A stretch of DNA of 64,000 nucleotides from Aureibaculum sp. 2308TA14-22 (GTDB lineage: Bacteria; Bacteroidota; Bacteroidia; Flavobacteriales; Flavobacteriaceae), in the NCBI RefSeq assembly GCF_040538665.1, contig NZ_JBEWXT010000001.1, positions 682,001 to 746,000 of the forward strand. The letters are read 5' to 3'. The first letter of the stretch is position 1; every line of letters starts with the position of its first letter. The position numbers were made by a program, and so were the translations under genes. The notes beneath the pieces are model-generated. The model made no database searches. It saw nothing but the letters and a program-made list of their open reading frames with translations, and was not told where the DNA came from. Shown piece after piece: positions 9,416-17,712 of this stretch.

Positions 9416-10537
9416 TTATTCTTCTAGCCAATTGTTTTTGGTTAACCATTCTGTAATGAATTCTGTAAATCCATTAACATTTCTAGGCGTATTACAAAGA
9501 ATAATAAATGTGATGTCTTTTTCAGGAATGGTTACATAGTTGCTTAAAAATCCACCTTGACTACCTGTGTGCCCAACAGTTTTTAAGCCGTCAGAAGTTT
9601 TATCAATAAACCAAGACCAACCAATAAATGGGGGAGTGATATCTTGCCAATCGTCCCAAGCTTTTATGGTTCTAGAATCTTTTAGCGTTGTATCAGAAAT
9701 AAATTTATGTTGCTGTAAAGCAATTTCGTATTTAGCTAATTCATTTACAGAACTCCAAACTCCGCCATTACCTGCAGCTGCAAATGTAGGTACCTCACCA
9801 TAATCTTGTTCTTTCCATTTTCCGTCAGTGTTTATATAACCGTGAGATACTCCAGTTTTAGGATGTGGTCCATCTGTAATAGTACTCGTTTCCATACCTG
9901 AAGGTTTAAAAATGTTATCCTTAACATATTGTTGCCATTTCATTCCAGATACTTGTTCAACAATCAAGGCTAATCCATTATAGGCAGGGTTTGAATATTC
10001 GAAACGTGTACCCGATTCAAAATTTAGGTTTTGAGCTTGCGTTGTTGGATACCAATTTTCAGCATCTTTGACAGTTAAATAAAAAGTGGATTCCGTTCTG
10101 GTTTTTCTATTATCTTTTAGGCCAGAAGTATGTGCTAATAAATGTTTGATTTTGACTTTTTCAGCAATCACTTTATTTTTAAAATCAGGAAAGTATTTGT
10201 CCATATTGTCGTCAACAGAAAGTTTACCTTCTTCTTGTAAAATTAGTATAGCATTTGAAACAAAGGTTTTCGAAATAGAACCCACATTGAATAGGGTATT
10301 GGCATCAATTTTAGTTTTCAGATCTAAATCGGCAATTCCATATCCTTTACTAAAAGCAATACTATCACCTTTCATAATTAGGATAGCTCCTCCGGGTTCA
10401 TCTATTGGCATTTCACTTGAAAAATAGGTATCCAATTGCTTGACGTCTGTTGTATTTATTGTTTTGGTTTCTTTTTCTGTTTTTTTACAACTTAAGAGGA
10501 TTATGATAATTGACAGAAAAATTTTTATGTTATTCAT
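9416..10537 (-). CDS. Serine hydrolase, class C beta-lactamase / D-Ala-D-Ala peptidase fold, lipoprotein
   Basis: 373 residues. The signal ends in IILLSC with Cys at 17. The catalytic SxxK is Ser-Ile-Ser-Lys at 87-90, the Tyr-Ser-Asn motif is in FEYSNPAYN, and His-Thr-Gly replaces KTG in VGHTGSQGG. This motif set is typical of PF00144 esterases and D-aminopeptidases. Compared with the first hydrolase in the window it lacks the TPR tail. It is upstream of, and probably in an operon with, the class A-like hydrolase. A hairpin repeat separates it from the amidohydrolase gene upstream. Confidence 0.87.
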   Translation of the reverse strand: MNNIKIFLSIIIILLSCKKTEKETKTINTTDVKQLDTYFSSEMPIDEPGGAILIMKGDSIAFSKGYGIADLDLKTKIDANTLFNVGSISKTFVSNAILILQEEGKLSVDDNMDKYFPDFKNKVIAEKVKIKHLLAHTSGLKDNRKTRTESTFYLTVKDAENWYPTTQAQNLNFESGTRFEYSNPAYNGLALIVEQVSGMKWQQYVKDNIFKPSGMETSTITDGPHPKTGVSHGYINTDGKWKEQDYGEVPTFAAAGNGGVWSSVNELAKYEIALQQHKFISDTTLKDSRTIKAWDDWQDITPPFIGWSWFIDKTSDGLKTVGHTGSQGGFLSNYVTIPEKDITFIILCNTPRNVNGFTEFITEWLTKNNWLEE

Positions 10538-10571
10538 GCGGTTTAGTTTTTATTAAAAGCTATTTGACTAA

Positions 10572-10622
10572 ACGAGTTCTCGATACACCACGCAAAAAAA
10601 GCGTGGCACTCGAACTGACATC
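10572..10622. repeat. Intergenic inverted repeat with CCACGC/GCGTGG stem
   Basis: A stem CCACGC-N7-GCGTGG is embedded in flanks GAGTTCTCGATACA and CACTCGAACTGACA, a sequence style that recurs between genes in many Flavobacteriaceae genomes. It lies between two minus-strand genes. It lacks a clean U tail in either direction, so a repeat element is a better call than a terminator. Confidence 0.6.
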
Positions 10623-10627
10623 AGTTT

Positions 10628-12280
10628 TTATTCTTTAAACCCTGGTCCATGTACCACTTTTCCAGGCTTTGCACCAGTATGTTCTCCATCATTTAGTACT
10701 AGTGTTCCGTTTACAAGAACATGTACCATTCCACTCGCATACTGATGTGGTTTTTCAAACGTAGCGTGGTCTTGTACCTTGTCAAAATCGAATATGGCGA
10801 TATCCGCATAATTACCCACTTTTAATTGTCCTCGCTTTTTTATTTTAAGATTAGATGCAGGTAAAGAAGCCATTTTTCTAACGGCTTCTTCCAGCGAAAT
10901 CAGTTTTTCATCCCGTGTATATTTTCCGATAACTCGAGCAAAATTTCCATACGCACGCGGATGCGTACTATAGTTAAGAAAATCGCCTTCGGTGGCGTAA
11001 GACCCAGCATCCGAACCAAAGCTCATCCAAGGCAGGGCAATTTGTTTTCTTACGTTTTCTTCTGACATCATAAAATACACCGTGCTCACATCACTACCGT
11101 TTTGTACCACTAGATCCATAGCGGTTTCCTCGGGCGTAGTATTTCGCATTTTGGCAACTTCAGCCAAAGTTTTCCCTGTTAGGTATCGCAAACTGTCATT
11201 TTCAAAACCTACTAATATCATTTTATCGGCAGAACCTGCAGCTTGCATTAAACTTTCCCATTCTATGGCAGGCTTACGCATATCCTCCAATACTTTTTTT
11301 CTGATGTTGGGGTCTTGCAGACGTTCTGCCCATTTGGCATAACCACCTTCCTGAACCCACGGCGGCATTGAAGCATCCAAACCTGTAGAACCCGCAATAT
11401 AGCTATACATATTGGTGGTAACGGTCAATCCCGCTTTACGGGCAGAATCTATTTTTGCTACAACAGCATCAAATTTATGCCAATTGTCTTTTCCACTCAT
11501 TTTAAGATGGTAAATTTCTGCTCTGATATCCGCTTCTTTGGCAATTCGTAATAATTCATTTATGCTTTCCAATAATTTATTGCCTTCGCTACGCATATGC
11601 GAAATATAGAGTCCGTCATATTGAGCGGCCACTTTTGAAATTTCAATAAGTTCTTCGGTAGAAGAATAGAAAGCGGGAGCATAAATTAACGAAGAACCAA
11701 TACCCATAGCACCTTCTTCCATGGCTTGTTTAACCATCATTTTCATGGAATCGAGCTCTACTTCAGTTGGGGCTCTGTCATCATAACCCACGGTATTTAT
11801 TCTCAGAGTTGTTGCCCCAACAAACGAAGCTATATTGGGAGAAACACCTTTTTTGACCATTTCGTTGAGCTTCTCGTTTAATGAAACCCATGTTGCGGTA
11901 TTGTTAATGGTATCAATTTTTTTTTGTGGCCCTATGGAGGAGCCTTCCCCAAAAACCTCTAAGGTAACCCCTTGTTTAATGTCGCCCATGGAGCGACCAT
12001 CTTTATCCAAAGCCGATGCTGCCCAGCTTAGCATATTGATAAATCCAGGAGCAACGGTCAATCCTGTTGCATCAATTTCTTTTTTACCTGTTTTACCACT
12101 TAGATTACCAATGGCAGCAATGGTATCAGAGTTAATAGCGATATCACCAATTATCGATTTATTTCCAGAACCGTCAATGAGTTGTCCGTTTTTTATGAGA
12201 ATATCAAAATCGGGTTCTTTCGCACAGTTAATAATTAACAAGGAACAAAAGATGAGAAGAATTGATTTAAAATTTTTCAC
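10628..12280 (-). CDS. D-aminoacylase-like amidohydrolase lipoprotein lacking the HxH metal motif
   Basis: 550 residues with a signal ending in LLIINC (Cys about 19). It aligns along its length with N-acyl-D-amino-acid deacylases: His in ISHMRSEG, His in IYHLKMSG, Asp in FGSDAGS and a C-terminal amidohydrolase return segment. The usual GFIDxHxH motif is replaced by GFINMLSWA at about residues 79-87, so two alpha-metal ligands are absent, and the conserved Cys position aligns with Glu 112 (FGEGSS). The beta-metal site may therefore work alone with Glu as ligand. I have the impression that this variant recurs in Bacteroidota, so it is probably a distinct subfamily and not a decayed gene. Confidence 0.82.
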   Translation of the reverse strand: MKNFKSILLIFCSLLIINCAKEPDFDILIKNGQLIDGSGNKSIIGDIAINSDTIAAIGNLSGKTGKKEIDATGLTVAPGFINMLSWAASALDKDGRSMGDIKQGVTLEVFGEGSSIGPQKKIDTINNTATWVSLNEKLNEMVKKGVSPNIASFVGATTLRINTVGYDDRAPTEVELDSMKMMVKQAMEEGAMGIGSSLIYAPAFYSSTEELIEISKVAAQYDGLYISHMRSEGNKLLESINELLRIAKEADIRAEIYHLKMSGKDNWHKFDAVVAKIDSARKAGLTVTTNMYSYIAGSTGLDASMPPWVQEGGYAKWAERLQDPNIRKKVLEDMRKPAIEWESLMQAAGSADKMILVGFENDSLRYLTGKTLAEVAKMRNTTPEETAMDLVVQNGSDVSTVYFMMSEENVRKQIALPWMSFGSDAGSYATEGDFLNYSTHPRAYGNFARVIGKYTRDEKLISLEEAVRKMASLPASNLKIKKRGQLKVGNYADIAIFDFDKVQDHATFEKPHQYASGMVHVLVNGTLVLNDGEHTGAKPGKVVHGPGFKE

Positions 12281-12361
12281 GGAAAGCGGTTAAGGCAAAT
12301 GATTAATTTTAACGAAGTTACGATTATTTTTGAAATAGAATGTTAACTGAAAAAATCAGTA

Positions 12362-12781
12362 TCATGCACCAAGTAATGGTAAATGTTTTACCTTATGATA
12401 GGTTAGTGTTATAGCAATGCACTGTTTTAATTCCTCTACAGGAATTTTTTCATTCAATTGAAAAACAATAGCTCGTTTACCTTCAAATTGAAATGTATCA
12501 CTAAAAATCACTTTAAAAGTCTCAACAAGTCTGCTCGTACATTTAAAATACATAGCGTATTGATTTGGAGTTTTTGCTTTCCAATCCATTCTTAAAGTGC
12601 TACCATTTTTTGTAAGATAACTTGGCTCGCCCCATTTCAGAGTTTCTTCTATCGCCTCAAGCCCGTCAATTTCAGTAGCCGTTTCTAAAACTAATGCCCT
12701 TAGTTGAAACATTTGTTTTTGCACAGATTTAGGATAGTTATCAAAAACAACTGCGACTTTAGGATCATTTATTAATTCCAT
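12362..12781 (-). CDS. DUF1801 domain protein (YdhG-like)
   Basis: 139 residues, cytoplasmic, without signal or membrane segments. The pattern LKWGEPSYLTKNGSTLRM followed by a segment rich in aromatic residues and ending in small basic helices matches DUF1801 (PF08818). The biochemical role of the family is not established. It stands alone, about 80 bp downstream of the next minus-strand neighbour's terminator and upstream of the amidohydrolase gene. Confidence 0.75.
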   Translation of the reverse strand: MELINDPKVAVVFDNYPKSVQKQMFQLRALVLETATEIDGLEAIEETLKWGEPSYLTKNGSTLRMDWKAKTPNQYAMYFKCTSRLVETFKVIFSDTFQFEGKRAIVFQLNEKIPVEELKQCIAITLTYHKVKHLPLLGA

Positions 12782-12830
12782 AATTCTTCTCCTGAGATTA
12801 CTTTATAAAAATAGTAAATTGGCTTTAATA

Positions 12831-12865
12831 AAAAAATAAGGCCGTCTTTTTTAGACGACCTTATT
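12831..12865 (-). terminator. Rho-independent terminator after the CHRD gene
   Basis: Read on the minus strand, arms of 13 bases (AATAAGGTCGTCT and AGACGGCCTTATT, with one G-U pair) enclose a short A-rich loop and are followed by a run of T. It sits about 25 bp after the CHRD stop codon. Confidence 0.85.
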
Positions 12866-12889
12866 ACGAATACTATGAATTGAGTAAAA

Positions 12890-13714
12890 CTATCTTATCT
12901 GCCCTCGCATTAAACCAGAAGCATGGTCTGTTGAATGTATATTCACATAAAGAGGATCTTCTAATAATTTTGACATTTTGTTCTCATCTAAAGTAATAGT
13001 TTTAGTAACATCTAATTGACTGGCATCTGTTATTTCAAGGTTAATAAATACCTCACCATTTTCAGTAGCATCGCCCAAATGAATATGGCCGGCGGTAATA
13101 GCATCAGTAGCTTCTAAATCCGATACAGTTACTTTGTAATAAACCTCTTCACCCACTACCCTAAAAATAGCCATTCCGCTATCATTTCTGTCTGTTATTG
13201 CAGGTATTTCATTATCTGGCGATAATACTACATTAAAGGCATTGTTTACTTGTTTATCTAATTGTCCACGAACCAAACCAGCAGGACTATCAGCTGAATG
13301 TACATTTACATATACATCTCCTCCCAATAACGCAGCTACTTCTGTCTCGGTTAATTGTATGTTGCCAATTGCTTGATTTCCTTGAAAAGAAATGCTAGAA
13401 CCATCTACCAAAGTAATTACTGGAGCACCAGTTGAAACAGGATCTCCGCTATGAATATGTGCAACGGTTAGATTATCGCTTCCGGCAAGGTCGTTTAGCG
13501 TGATTGAAAATTCAAGAGAGTTATCTTGGTATAATATCATTTTAAAAACTCCCGTTTCTTCCCGATTTTCGACCATAGGAATTTCATTTTCTGTATTTAA
13601 GTCAACACTTGCAGCTGCTTTAATCGTTGGCCCCGGATCTCCACCATCATTGAGACAACTAGTTGTAAACCCTAGTAAGATGGTACAAAATAATAATAAA
13701 AATGCTTTTTTCAT
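12890..13714 (-). CDS. Two-domain CHRD lipoprotein
   Basis: 274 residues. The signal ends in FTTSC, predicting a lipoprotein. Two tandem CHRD domains follow (about 34-145 and 150-274). Each begins with a Leu/Asn-rich strand ending in NEIP, carries an AHIHSGD or GHIHLGD motif, and ends in GLVRGQL or GLMRGQI. CHRD domains were named from chordin; in bacteria they occur in exported proteins of unknown function. A clear terminator follows the gene, and the upstream 250 bp lack a gene, so it is probably monocistronic. Confidence 0.88.
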   Translation of the reverse strand: MKKAFLLLFCTILLGFTTSCLNDGGDPGPTIKAAASVDLNTENEIPMVENREETGVFKMILYQDNSLEFSITLNDLAGSDNLTVAHIHSGDPVSTGAPVITLVDGSSISFQGNQAIGNIQLTETEVAALLGGDVYVNVHSADSPAGLVRGQLDKQVNNAFNVVLSPDNEIPAITDRNDSGMAIFRVVGEEVYYKVTVSDLEATDAITAGHIHLGDATENGEVFINLEITDASQLDVTKTITLDENKMSKLLEDPLYVNIHSTDHASGLMRGQIR

Positions 13715-13964
13715 TTGGATGAGTTTAAGTTTTGCCTACTTCAATTTTAAGTCTTTTTCGGCTTAGTTCCGACTTTACTAATGATGCTTTGTTTAATAAA
13801 AGGTTGTGCGAAAAACTGAATTATTTTTTCAGATTTGTATATAGTAAAAGAATAAGAAAAATTTTTATTGATATAATCCGATTTCTTTTTTGCTCAAATG
13901 CAATTCTATTTTTTCCATTATTATGCAATGGTCTTCGGGAATTTCAATTTCGTTAAATTTGTCA

Positions 13965-14762
13965 TTAAAAATTTACTGAGAGTAATTGATGCATACTTAT
14001 AAAACCACAATTATAAATTGATTTTACTGAACCAATATTATCTTTTTCGCAAGAACAAATTGGAGTTTTGCCTCTTTCAATAGCTGTATTTTTGGCTTTA
14101 TTAAGCAAGTATGTGCCATAGCCATTCCTTCTGTAATCAGGAGATACCACCATACCTATATCTGCAAATTCAGATGCTGATAAATTTTTTCTTATCTCGC
14201 ATGTTCCAATAATTGAACCGTCATTCTCAAAAGAAAATAGTTCTTTTTTCTCAATTAAATTTCCAATATAATCTGTTAACCATTCTGTTGGAGCTCCCAT
14301 GCTATAATTGTAAAATGTAACAAGTCTTGCAATGTCTTTGTGTTCACATTCTTTTAATGTTCCTTTTTTTTCCAGTAAAGTTACTTCATGGTTATTTTTA
14401 AATAAAAAGGTGTTTATTTTAAAATCTTTAGTAAAATTTAATGCAAGCGATAAATAATTAGGGTTGTTTGTGCCTACAATTCCTGATTTAACCTCATGCT
14501 CATTAATATACTCTTTAAAGATGGTTTCTCTATCAGAGGAAAAGGTTGGAGTAATATAAAATTGAAGCAATTGGTTACTTTCATCAACTGCAGCATATCC
14601 AATTATTTTATCATCAAGTAAAATGTTATAGTGAGTTGCACTGTCTCTAAAAAAAGCCCACATTCCGTCCTGCGGACTTGTTAGTGTTGTTAACCATTCA
14701 TTTTTTAGATTGGTTAGTGCATCGAAATTAGTTGTTTTAGTAAAACTGTAGTTTTGTTTCAT
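13965..14762 (-). CDS. GNAT-family N-acetyltransferase
   Basis: 265 residues from ATG at 14762. This start overlaps the stop of the upstream S41 protease as ATGA, so translation is probably coupled; an ATG at 14786 is less likely. The C-terminal half is a GNAT domain: the acetyl-CoA pyrophosphate loop is in RRNGYGTYLL, after beta4 residues ADIGMVVSP, followed by an Asn-Ile-Gly-Ser helix. The N-terminal half looks like a degenerate second GNAT-like domain. The acceptor substrate is unknown. With the protease it forms a two-gene unit at the end of a series of cassette-like genes. Confidence 0.82.
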   Translation of the reverse strand: MKQNYSFTKTTNFDALTNLKNEWLTTLTSPQDGMWAFFRDSATHYNILLDDKIIGYAAVDESNQLLQFYITPTFSSDRETIFKEYINEHEVKSGIVGTNNPNYLSLALNFTKDFKINTFLFKNNHEVTLLEKKGTLKECEHKDIARLVTFYNYSMGAPTEWLTDYIGNLIEKKELFSFENDGSIIGTCEIRKNLSASEFADIGMVVSPDYRRNGYGTYLLNKAKNTAIERGKTPICSCEKDNIGSVKSIYNCGFISMHQLLSVNF

Positions 14763-15784
14763 TCTATATTTTTTGAGTTTAGCCATTGAACAGCTCGGTT
14801 TATTCCATTGTCTTTTTCGAATTCGATTTTAGGTTCAAACGCAATAGTTTCATCGACATCAACATACTGATCGTAAATATTACCTTCACGGTCTTTGTAA
14901 TAACTAACAGAAATTGACATGGCTGTTAAACTGTCAATTTGTTTCCAATCAGTAGCAGTAACCTTACCCATAGTTTTGTTTCCAAAAAATCTGGTTTTTG
15001 GACGTTTTTTTAAAATCACAGCTAAAGCTTCCCCTGAACTTGCGGTATAAACACTTGTTAGAACTGCAATTTTTTGAATTTTGGTGGCTGTACATTTATT
15101 TTCTATAGCCACATTTTGTTCATCATAGTAGAAGTCTCCATTTTTAATTTTCCACACGGAACTCTCATCTTCTGTAACACCTTTTGTGCCTCCTACAATT
15201 CCATCTCCAATAATATCAGCTAAACCTTCAACCATAGGAAACATATTACCACCACCATTGAATCTTAAGTCTATAATCCATTTTTTTGCTCCTTTTTCAA
15301 CTAATTTACAGACCGCATTTTGAATATCGTTTGACATTTTTTGATTGTCTCCCATCGGTAACCCAACAATTCTTACATAGCCTATACTATCTTTTATAAT
15401 TTGACTTTTGAATTCATAAACTTTCGCCGTTTGAATTTCCGAGTAGATGTCCCAATCTATATTTTTTCTGTGTTCTTTCTTTTCTCCTGAATAGTATGAT
15501 AGAAATTGATTATTATGAAAAACACGACCGTGGGTGTCATTCAATTTTTTAAGCATTAAATTTAAAGCAGGTTTTAATTGAGAAACGGAATCAGCATTTT
15601 TTGCTAATGAATATATTTCCTTTTTTAAAGAGTTCCAATCAACACTTTTTCTATGGAGAGAATTTTTTTCTGCGTGTTCAATTATTTTATCAAGAGTCAA
15701 TTCAGTTTCAGATTTCTGTGCATAAAAAGTGAATGCATTAAAAATCAGAAAGAATATTAAAATGTATTTCCAAGGGTTTTTCAT
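14759..15784 (-). CDS. S41-family (tail-specific type) exported peptidase
   Basis: 341 residues from ATG at 15784, which begins a signal peptide ending in FTFYAQ; an ATG at 15805 falls inside the upstream repeat. The C-terminal domain carries LRFNGGGN and TASSGEAL (catalytic Ser about residue 249-250), then FFGNKTMGK with the expected Lys region. No PDZ domain is obvious. The protein is shorter than Prc or CtpA and resembles secreted S41 peptidases common in Flavobacteriia. It is followed by a GNAT gene with a four-base overlap and preceded by attC-like element A. Confidence 0.83.
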   Translation of the reverse strand: MKNPWKYILIFFLIFNAFTFYAQKSETELTLDKIIEHAEKNSLHRKSVDWNSLKKEIYSLAKNADSVSQLKPALNLMLKKLNDTHGRVFHNNQFLSYYSGEKKEHRKNIDWDIYSEIQTAKVYEFKSQIIKDSIGYVRIVGLPMGDNQKMSNDIQNAVCKLVEKGAKKWIIDLRFNGGGNMFPMVEGLADIIGDGIVGGTKGVTEDESSVWKIKNGDFYYDEQNVAIENKCTATKIQKIAVLTSVYTASSGEALAVILKKRPKTRFFGNKTMGKVTATDWKQIDSLTAMSISVSYYKDREGNIYDQYVDVDETIAFEPKIEFEKDNGINRAVQWLNSKNIE

Positions 15785-15798
15785 AATTACGGGTAGTT

Positions 15799-15925
15799 CT
15801 TGCATAGCGTTAGTTGCACGTTAAAGCATCTAAATTAACAAACAAAAACGAACCAGATAAAATTCCGCAGGAATTTTCCGAGTAGCTGAGAACCTAGCAA
15901 TGAACAGTATACTTTATTAACACGG
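15799..15925 (-). repeat. attC-like imperfect palindrome, element A
   Basis: About 125 bp between the DUF2200 stop and the S41 start. The block 15830-15900 is clearly homologous to 17592-17661 of element C: CTAA-TTA-CAAA, then AAAACGAACCAGA, then an inner hairpin around AAATTCC-GCA-GGAATTTT, then CCGAGTA and CTAGCAA. The outer ends are less conserved than in B and C. Confidence 0.65.
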
Positions 15926-15928
15926 GTT

Positions 15929-16306
15929 TTATTTCTTTTCTTCTCGTAAAATTTTTTCCATTTTACGACCTTTTGCCAATTCATCAATCAGTTTTTCCAT
16001 TTGTCTGCATTGTTTATACAATTCAAATTCATCTTCTATTTCTTCAATTCGATAGCCACAAACAACTCCTTTAATTAGGTGTGCATTAGGATGTATTTTT
16101 GCTTTCTCAAAAAACGTTCTAAATGTTACTTTCTCTTCGATAAGCGATTGTAATTTTTTTTCGTTAAAACCTGTAAACCATTCTATTACTTGATGGAACT
16201 CTTCTTTTGTTCTACCATGTTTTTCTAATCTATTCCAGTAAAGGGGATAAATAGATGCAAAGATCATATTAGCAACTTTTTCATTTTTTTCAGCTGTAAC
16301 CTTCAT
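15929..16306 (-). CDS. DUF2200 family protein
   Basis: 125 residues from ATG at 16306. The longer frame from 16381 is translated out of the flanking repeat element B and can be discounted. The protein begins MKVTAEKNEKVANM and carries GRTKEEFHQVIEWFTGF and GYRIEEIEDE, the signature regions of DUF2200 (COG4898). It is cytoplasmic, with no signal. Function is unknown, though members are small single-gene units that recur in mobile or accessory regions. Elements A and B flank it on either side. Confidence 0.85.
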   Translation of the reverse strand: MKVTAEKNEKVANMIFASIYPLYWNRLEKHGRTKEEFHQVIEWFTGFNEKKLQSLIEEKVTFRTFFEKAKIHPNAHLIKGVVCGYRIEEIEDEFELYKQCRQMEKLIDELAKGRKMEKILREEKK

Positions 16307-16330
16307 TTTTTGTGATTTTAAATTGATATT

Positions 16331-16536
16331 AACGTGTTTGTGTATGGTTTCGTGCGGATTTTCAGCCGAAGCGACTTTCACTTTGGATGAGCCACTTGTG
16401 GCGAAAAATCCGATGGGAAAAAGGAGCGAGGCTGTGTCTCGCTATTTTTCCAAGTAAACCATTCAGTTTGTTTAAAGATATAAATTTAAATTGAAGTTCG
16501 TGTTTTAGCATGAACTATACACGTTGTTGTAAGGCG
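16331..16536 (-). repeat. attC-like imperfect palindrome, element B
   Basis: About 200 bp. The left end has ACGTGTTTGTGTATGGTT (16332 onward) and the right end TATACACGTTGTTGT (16516-16530), matching the ends of element C. Outer arms GTGTATGGTTTCGTGC and GCATGAACTATACAC pair imperfectly. Internally there is a strong stem GGAAAAAGGAGCGAG / CTCGCTATTTTTCC (16416-16451) and a small palindrome GCCACTTGTGGC. It overlaps the last codons of the membrane-protein gene to its right. Confidence 0.65.
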
Positions 16537-17537
16537 TTATTTATTCGATTCGTAAATTCAACTTTCTTGTCAACGAACAATGCTAAATTCTTGTATTTAC
16601 GTTTAATTCCATATAATCCTGTCAGTTTGTTTTCTTGCTTTAATCTGATAATGATATTGTGGCTTTCTAATTCTCCTAAAAATGATAGTTTCCATGTTTC
16701 TTTGTTCAATTCAATATCTTTTGACGAAATCTCAATGCTGTCGATACTTTTTAAATCGATAGTTGTTTCGTTCATTATTCCATATCTAAGGTATAGTTTA
16801 TCATCTTTAATTAATATTGGTCTTTTAGACATTGATTTTAGAAATCCAAGAAGCTGAATTCCAGAATAGATACTTAAAAAAGTTAAAATCCAAGCAACCA
16901 TAACATTCCATTTTTGAAGTAGAATATGTAAAACAACAGTTTCAACAACAACAATGAAAATGATTGCAATGAGTAGTGAAATTGTTCCACTATCTTTGTG
17001 GTAAGAGAATTCATTTTCATTCAGTTTTCTTTTTTTCCAATAAATAAATCCATAGTAAAAAACAGCAATTTCTGTCACTACAGGAATAACTACTCTTTTT
17101 GGAAGTATTTCGTAACAAGTGTTTTTTAGTGTCGTGTAAAAGTCAACTTCATCACTTTTATTTACTTTATATCTCTTTATTGCTTTTGTAACATTATAAA
17201 TGATATATGACACAATCGATAACTCAATTACTGGAAACATCCAAGTCTTAAATAGGTCGAGATAATATTGATTTTCTATCGGAAGTATTGTGGAACAGAC
17301 TACAATCCCAATAATCAAAAAAGGCACGACCGTTGTCTTTGGAATACTCGTTTTTCTGATAAGCATAAAGTAGATGATAGGAACTGTCAATAATAGGTCG
17401 AACGTAATTCCAATCGAGAGTATATTTGGGTTTCTTATAAAAATCGATGATTTCGCTAGGATTATCATCATTCCAATAATCAATATTGGTATTCCAAATA
17501 TTATTAGATTTTTATGAAGGTTTAATGTTTTGTTCAT
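16515..17537 (-). CDS. Multi-pass membrane protein of unknown function
   Basis: 340 residues. About seven hydrophobic helices occupy residues 10-235, followed by a soluble C-terminal domain of about 100 residues with alternating strands (RPILIKDDKLYLRYG, IDSIEISS, HNIIIRLK) that looks like a bacterial PH-like domain. Proteins of this kind in flavobacteria are sometimes labelled beta-carotene monooxygenase, for which I see no support. The last five codons (LQQRV and stop) lie inside repeat element B, so the C-terminal tail is supplied by the repeat. It sits as a single gene between elements B and C. Confidence 0.65.
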   Translation of the reverse strand: MNKTLNLHKNLIIFGIPILIIGMMIILAKSSIFIRNPNILSIGITFDLLLTVPIIYFMLIRKTSIPKTTVVPFLIIGIVVCSTILPIENQYYLDLFKTWMFPVIELSIVSYIIYNVTKAIKRYKVNKSDEVDFYTTLKNTCYEILPKRVVIPVVTEIAVFYYGFIYWKKRKLNENEFSYHKDSGTISLLIAIIFIVVVETVVLHILLQKWNVMVAWILTFLSIYSGIQLLGFLKSMSKRPILIKDDKLYLRYGIMNETTIDLKSIDSIEISSKDIELNKETWKLSFLGELESHNIIIRLKQENKLTGLYGIKRKYKNLALFVDKKVEFTNRINNALQQRV

Positions 17538-17550
17538 AGGTTTGTTTTAA

Positions 17551-17687
17551 TGCCTTACGTGTTCGTGTATGGTTAGTTGCGTTGGCTGGAACTAAGTTAG
17601 CAAAAGAAAACGAACCAGAGGAAAATCCGTAGGATTTTCCGAGTACACACAGACTTAGCAATTAATTATACACGTTGTTGTGTGTAG
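17551..17687 (-). repeat. attC-like imperfect palindrome, element C
   Basis: About 135 bp. Outer arms CGTGTATGGTTAGTTGC (17564-17580) and GCAATTAATTATACACG (17658-17674) pair over 17 positions with three G-T wobbles when the plus strand folds. An inner perfect hairpin GGAAAATCC-GTA-GGATTTTCC lies at 17620-17640. The extra unpaired segment on the left arm (17581-17591) recalls extrahelical bases of integron attC sites. The core resembles element A and the ends resemble element B. Confidence 0.7.
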
Positions 17688-17712
17688 TAATTTTTTATGT
17701 TCTGATTATAAT

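Noticed and set aside
8483-10537. True beta-lactamase resistance genes
   Set aside because: The folds are right, but the omega-loop motif of class A is atypical and class C has HTG in place of KTG. Esterase or peptidase roles are as likely.
10572-10622. CCACGC hairpin as a terminator
   Set aside because: There is no T run after the stem on either strand, and the flanks match a dispersed repeat.
13865-13972. Short open minus-strand frame after the GNAT gene reading NEIEIPEDHCIIMEKIEL and ending at TAA 13865
   Set aside because: It looks protein-like and could be a gene remnant, but it has no start codon of its own, is only about 35 codons, and matches nothing I recognise.
16515-17537. Beta-carotene 15,15'-monooxygenase label for the membrane protein
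   Set aside because: No carotenoid oxygenase His ligands or fold are visible; the protein is a multi-pass membrane protein with a PH-like tail.
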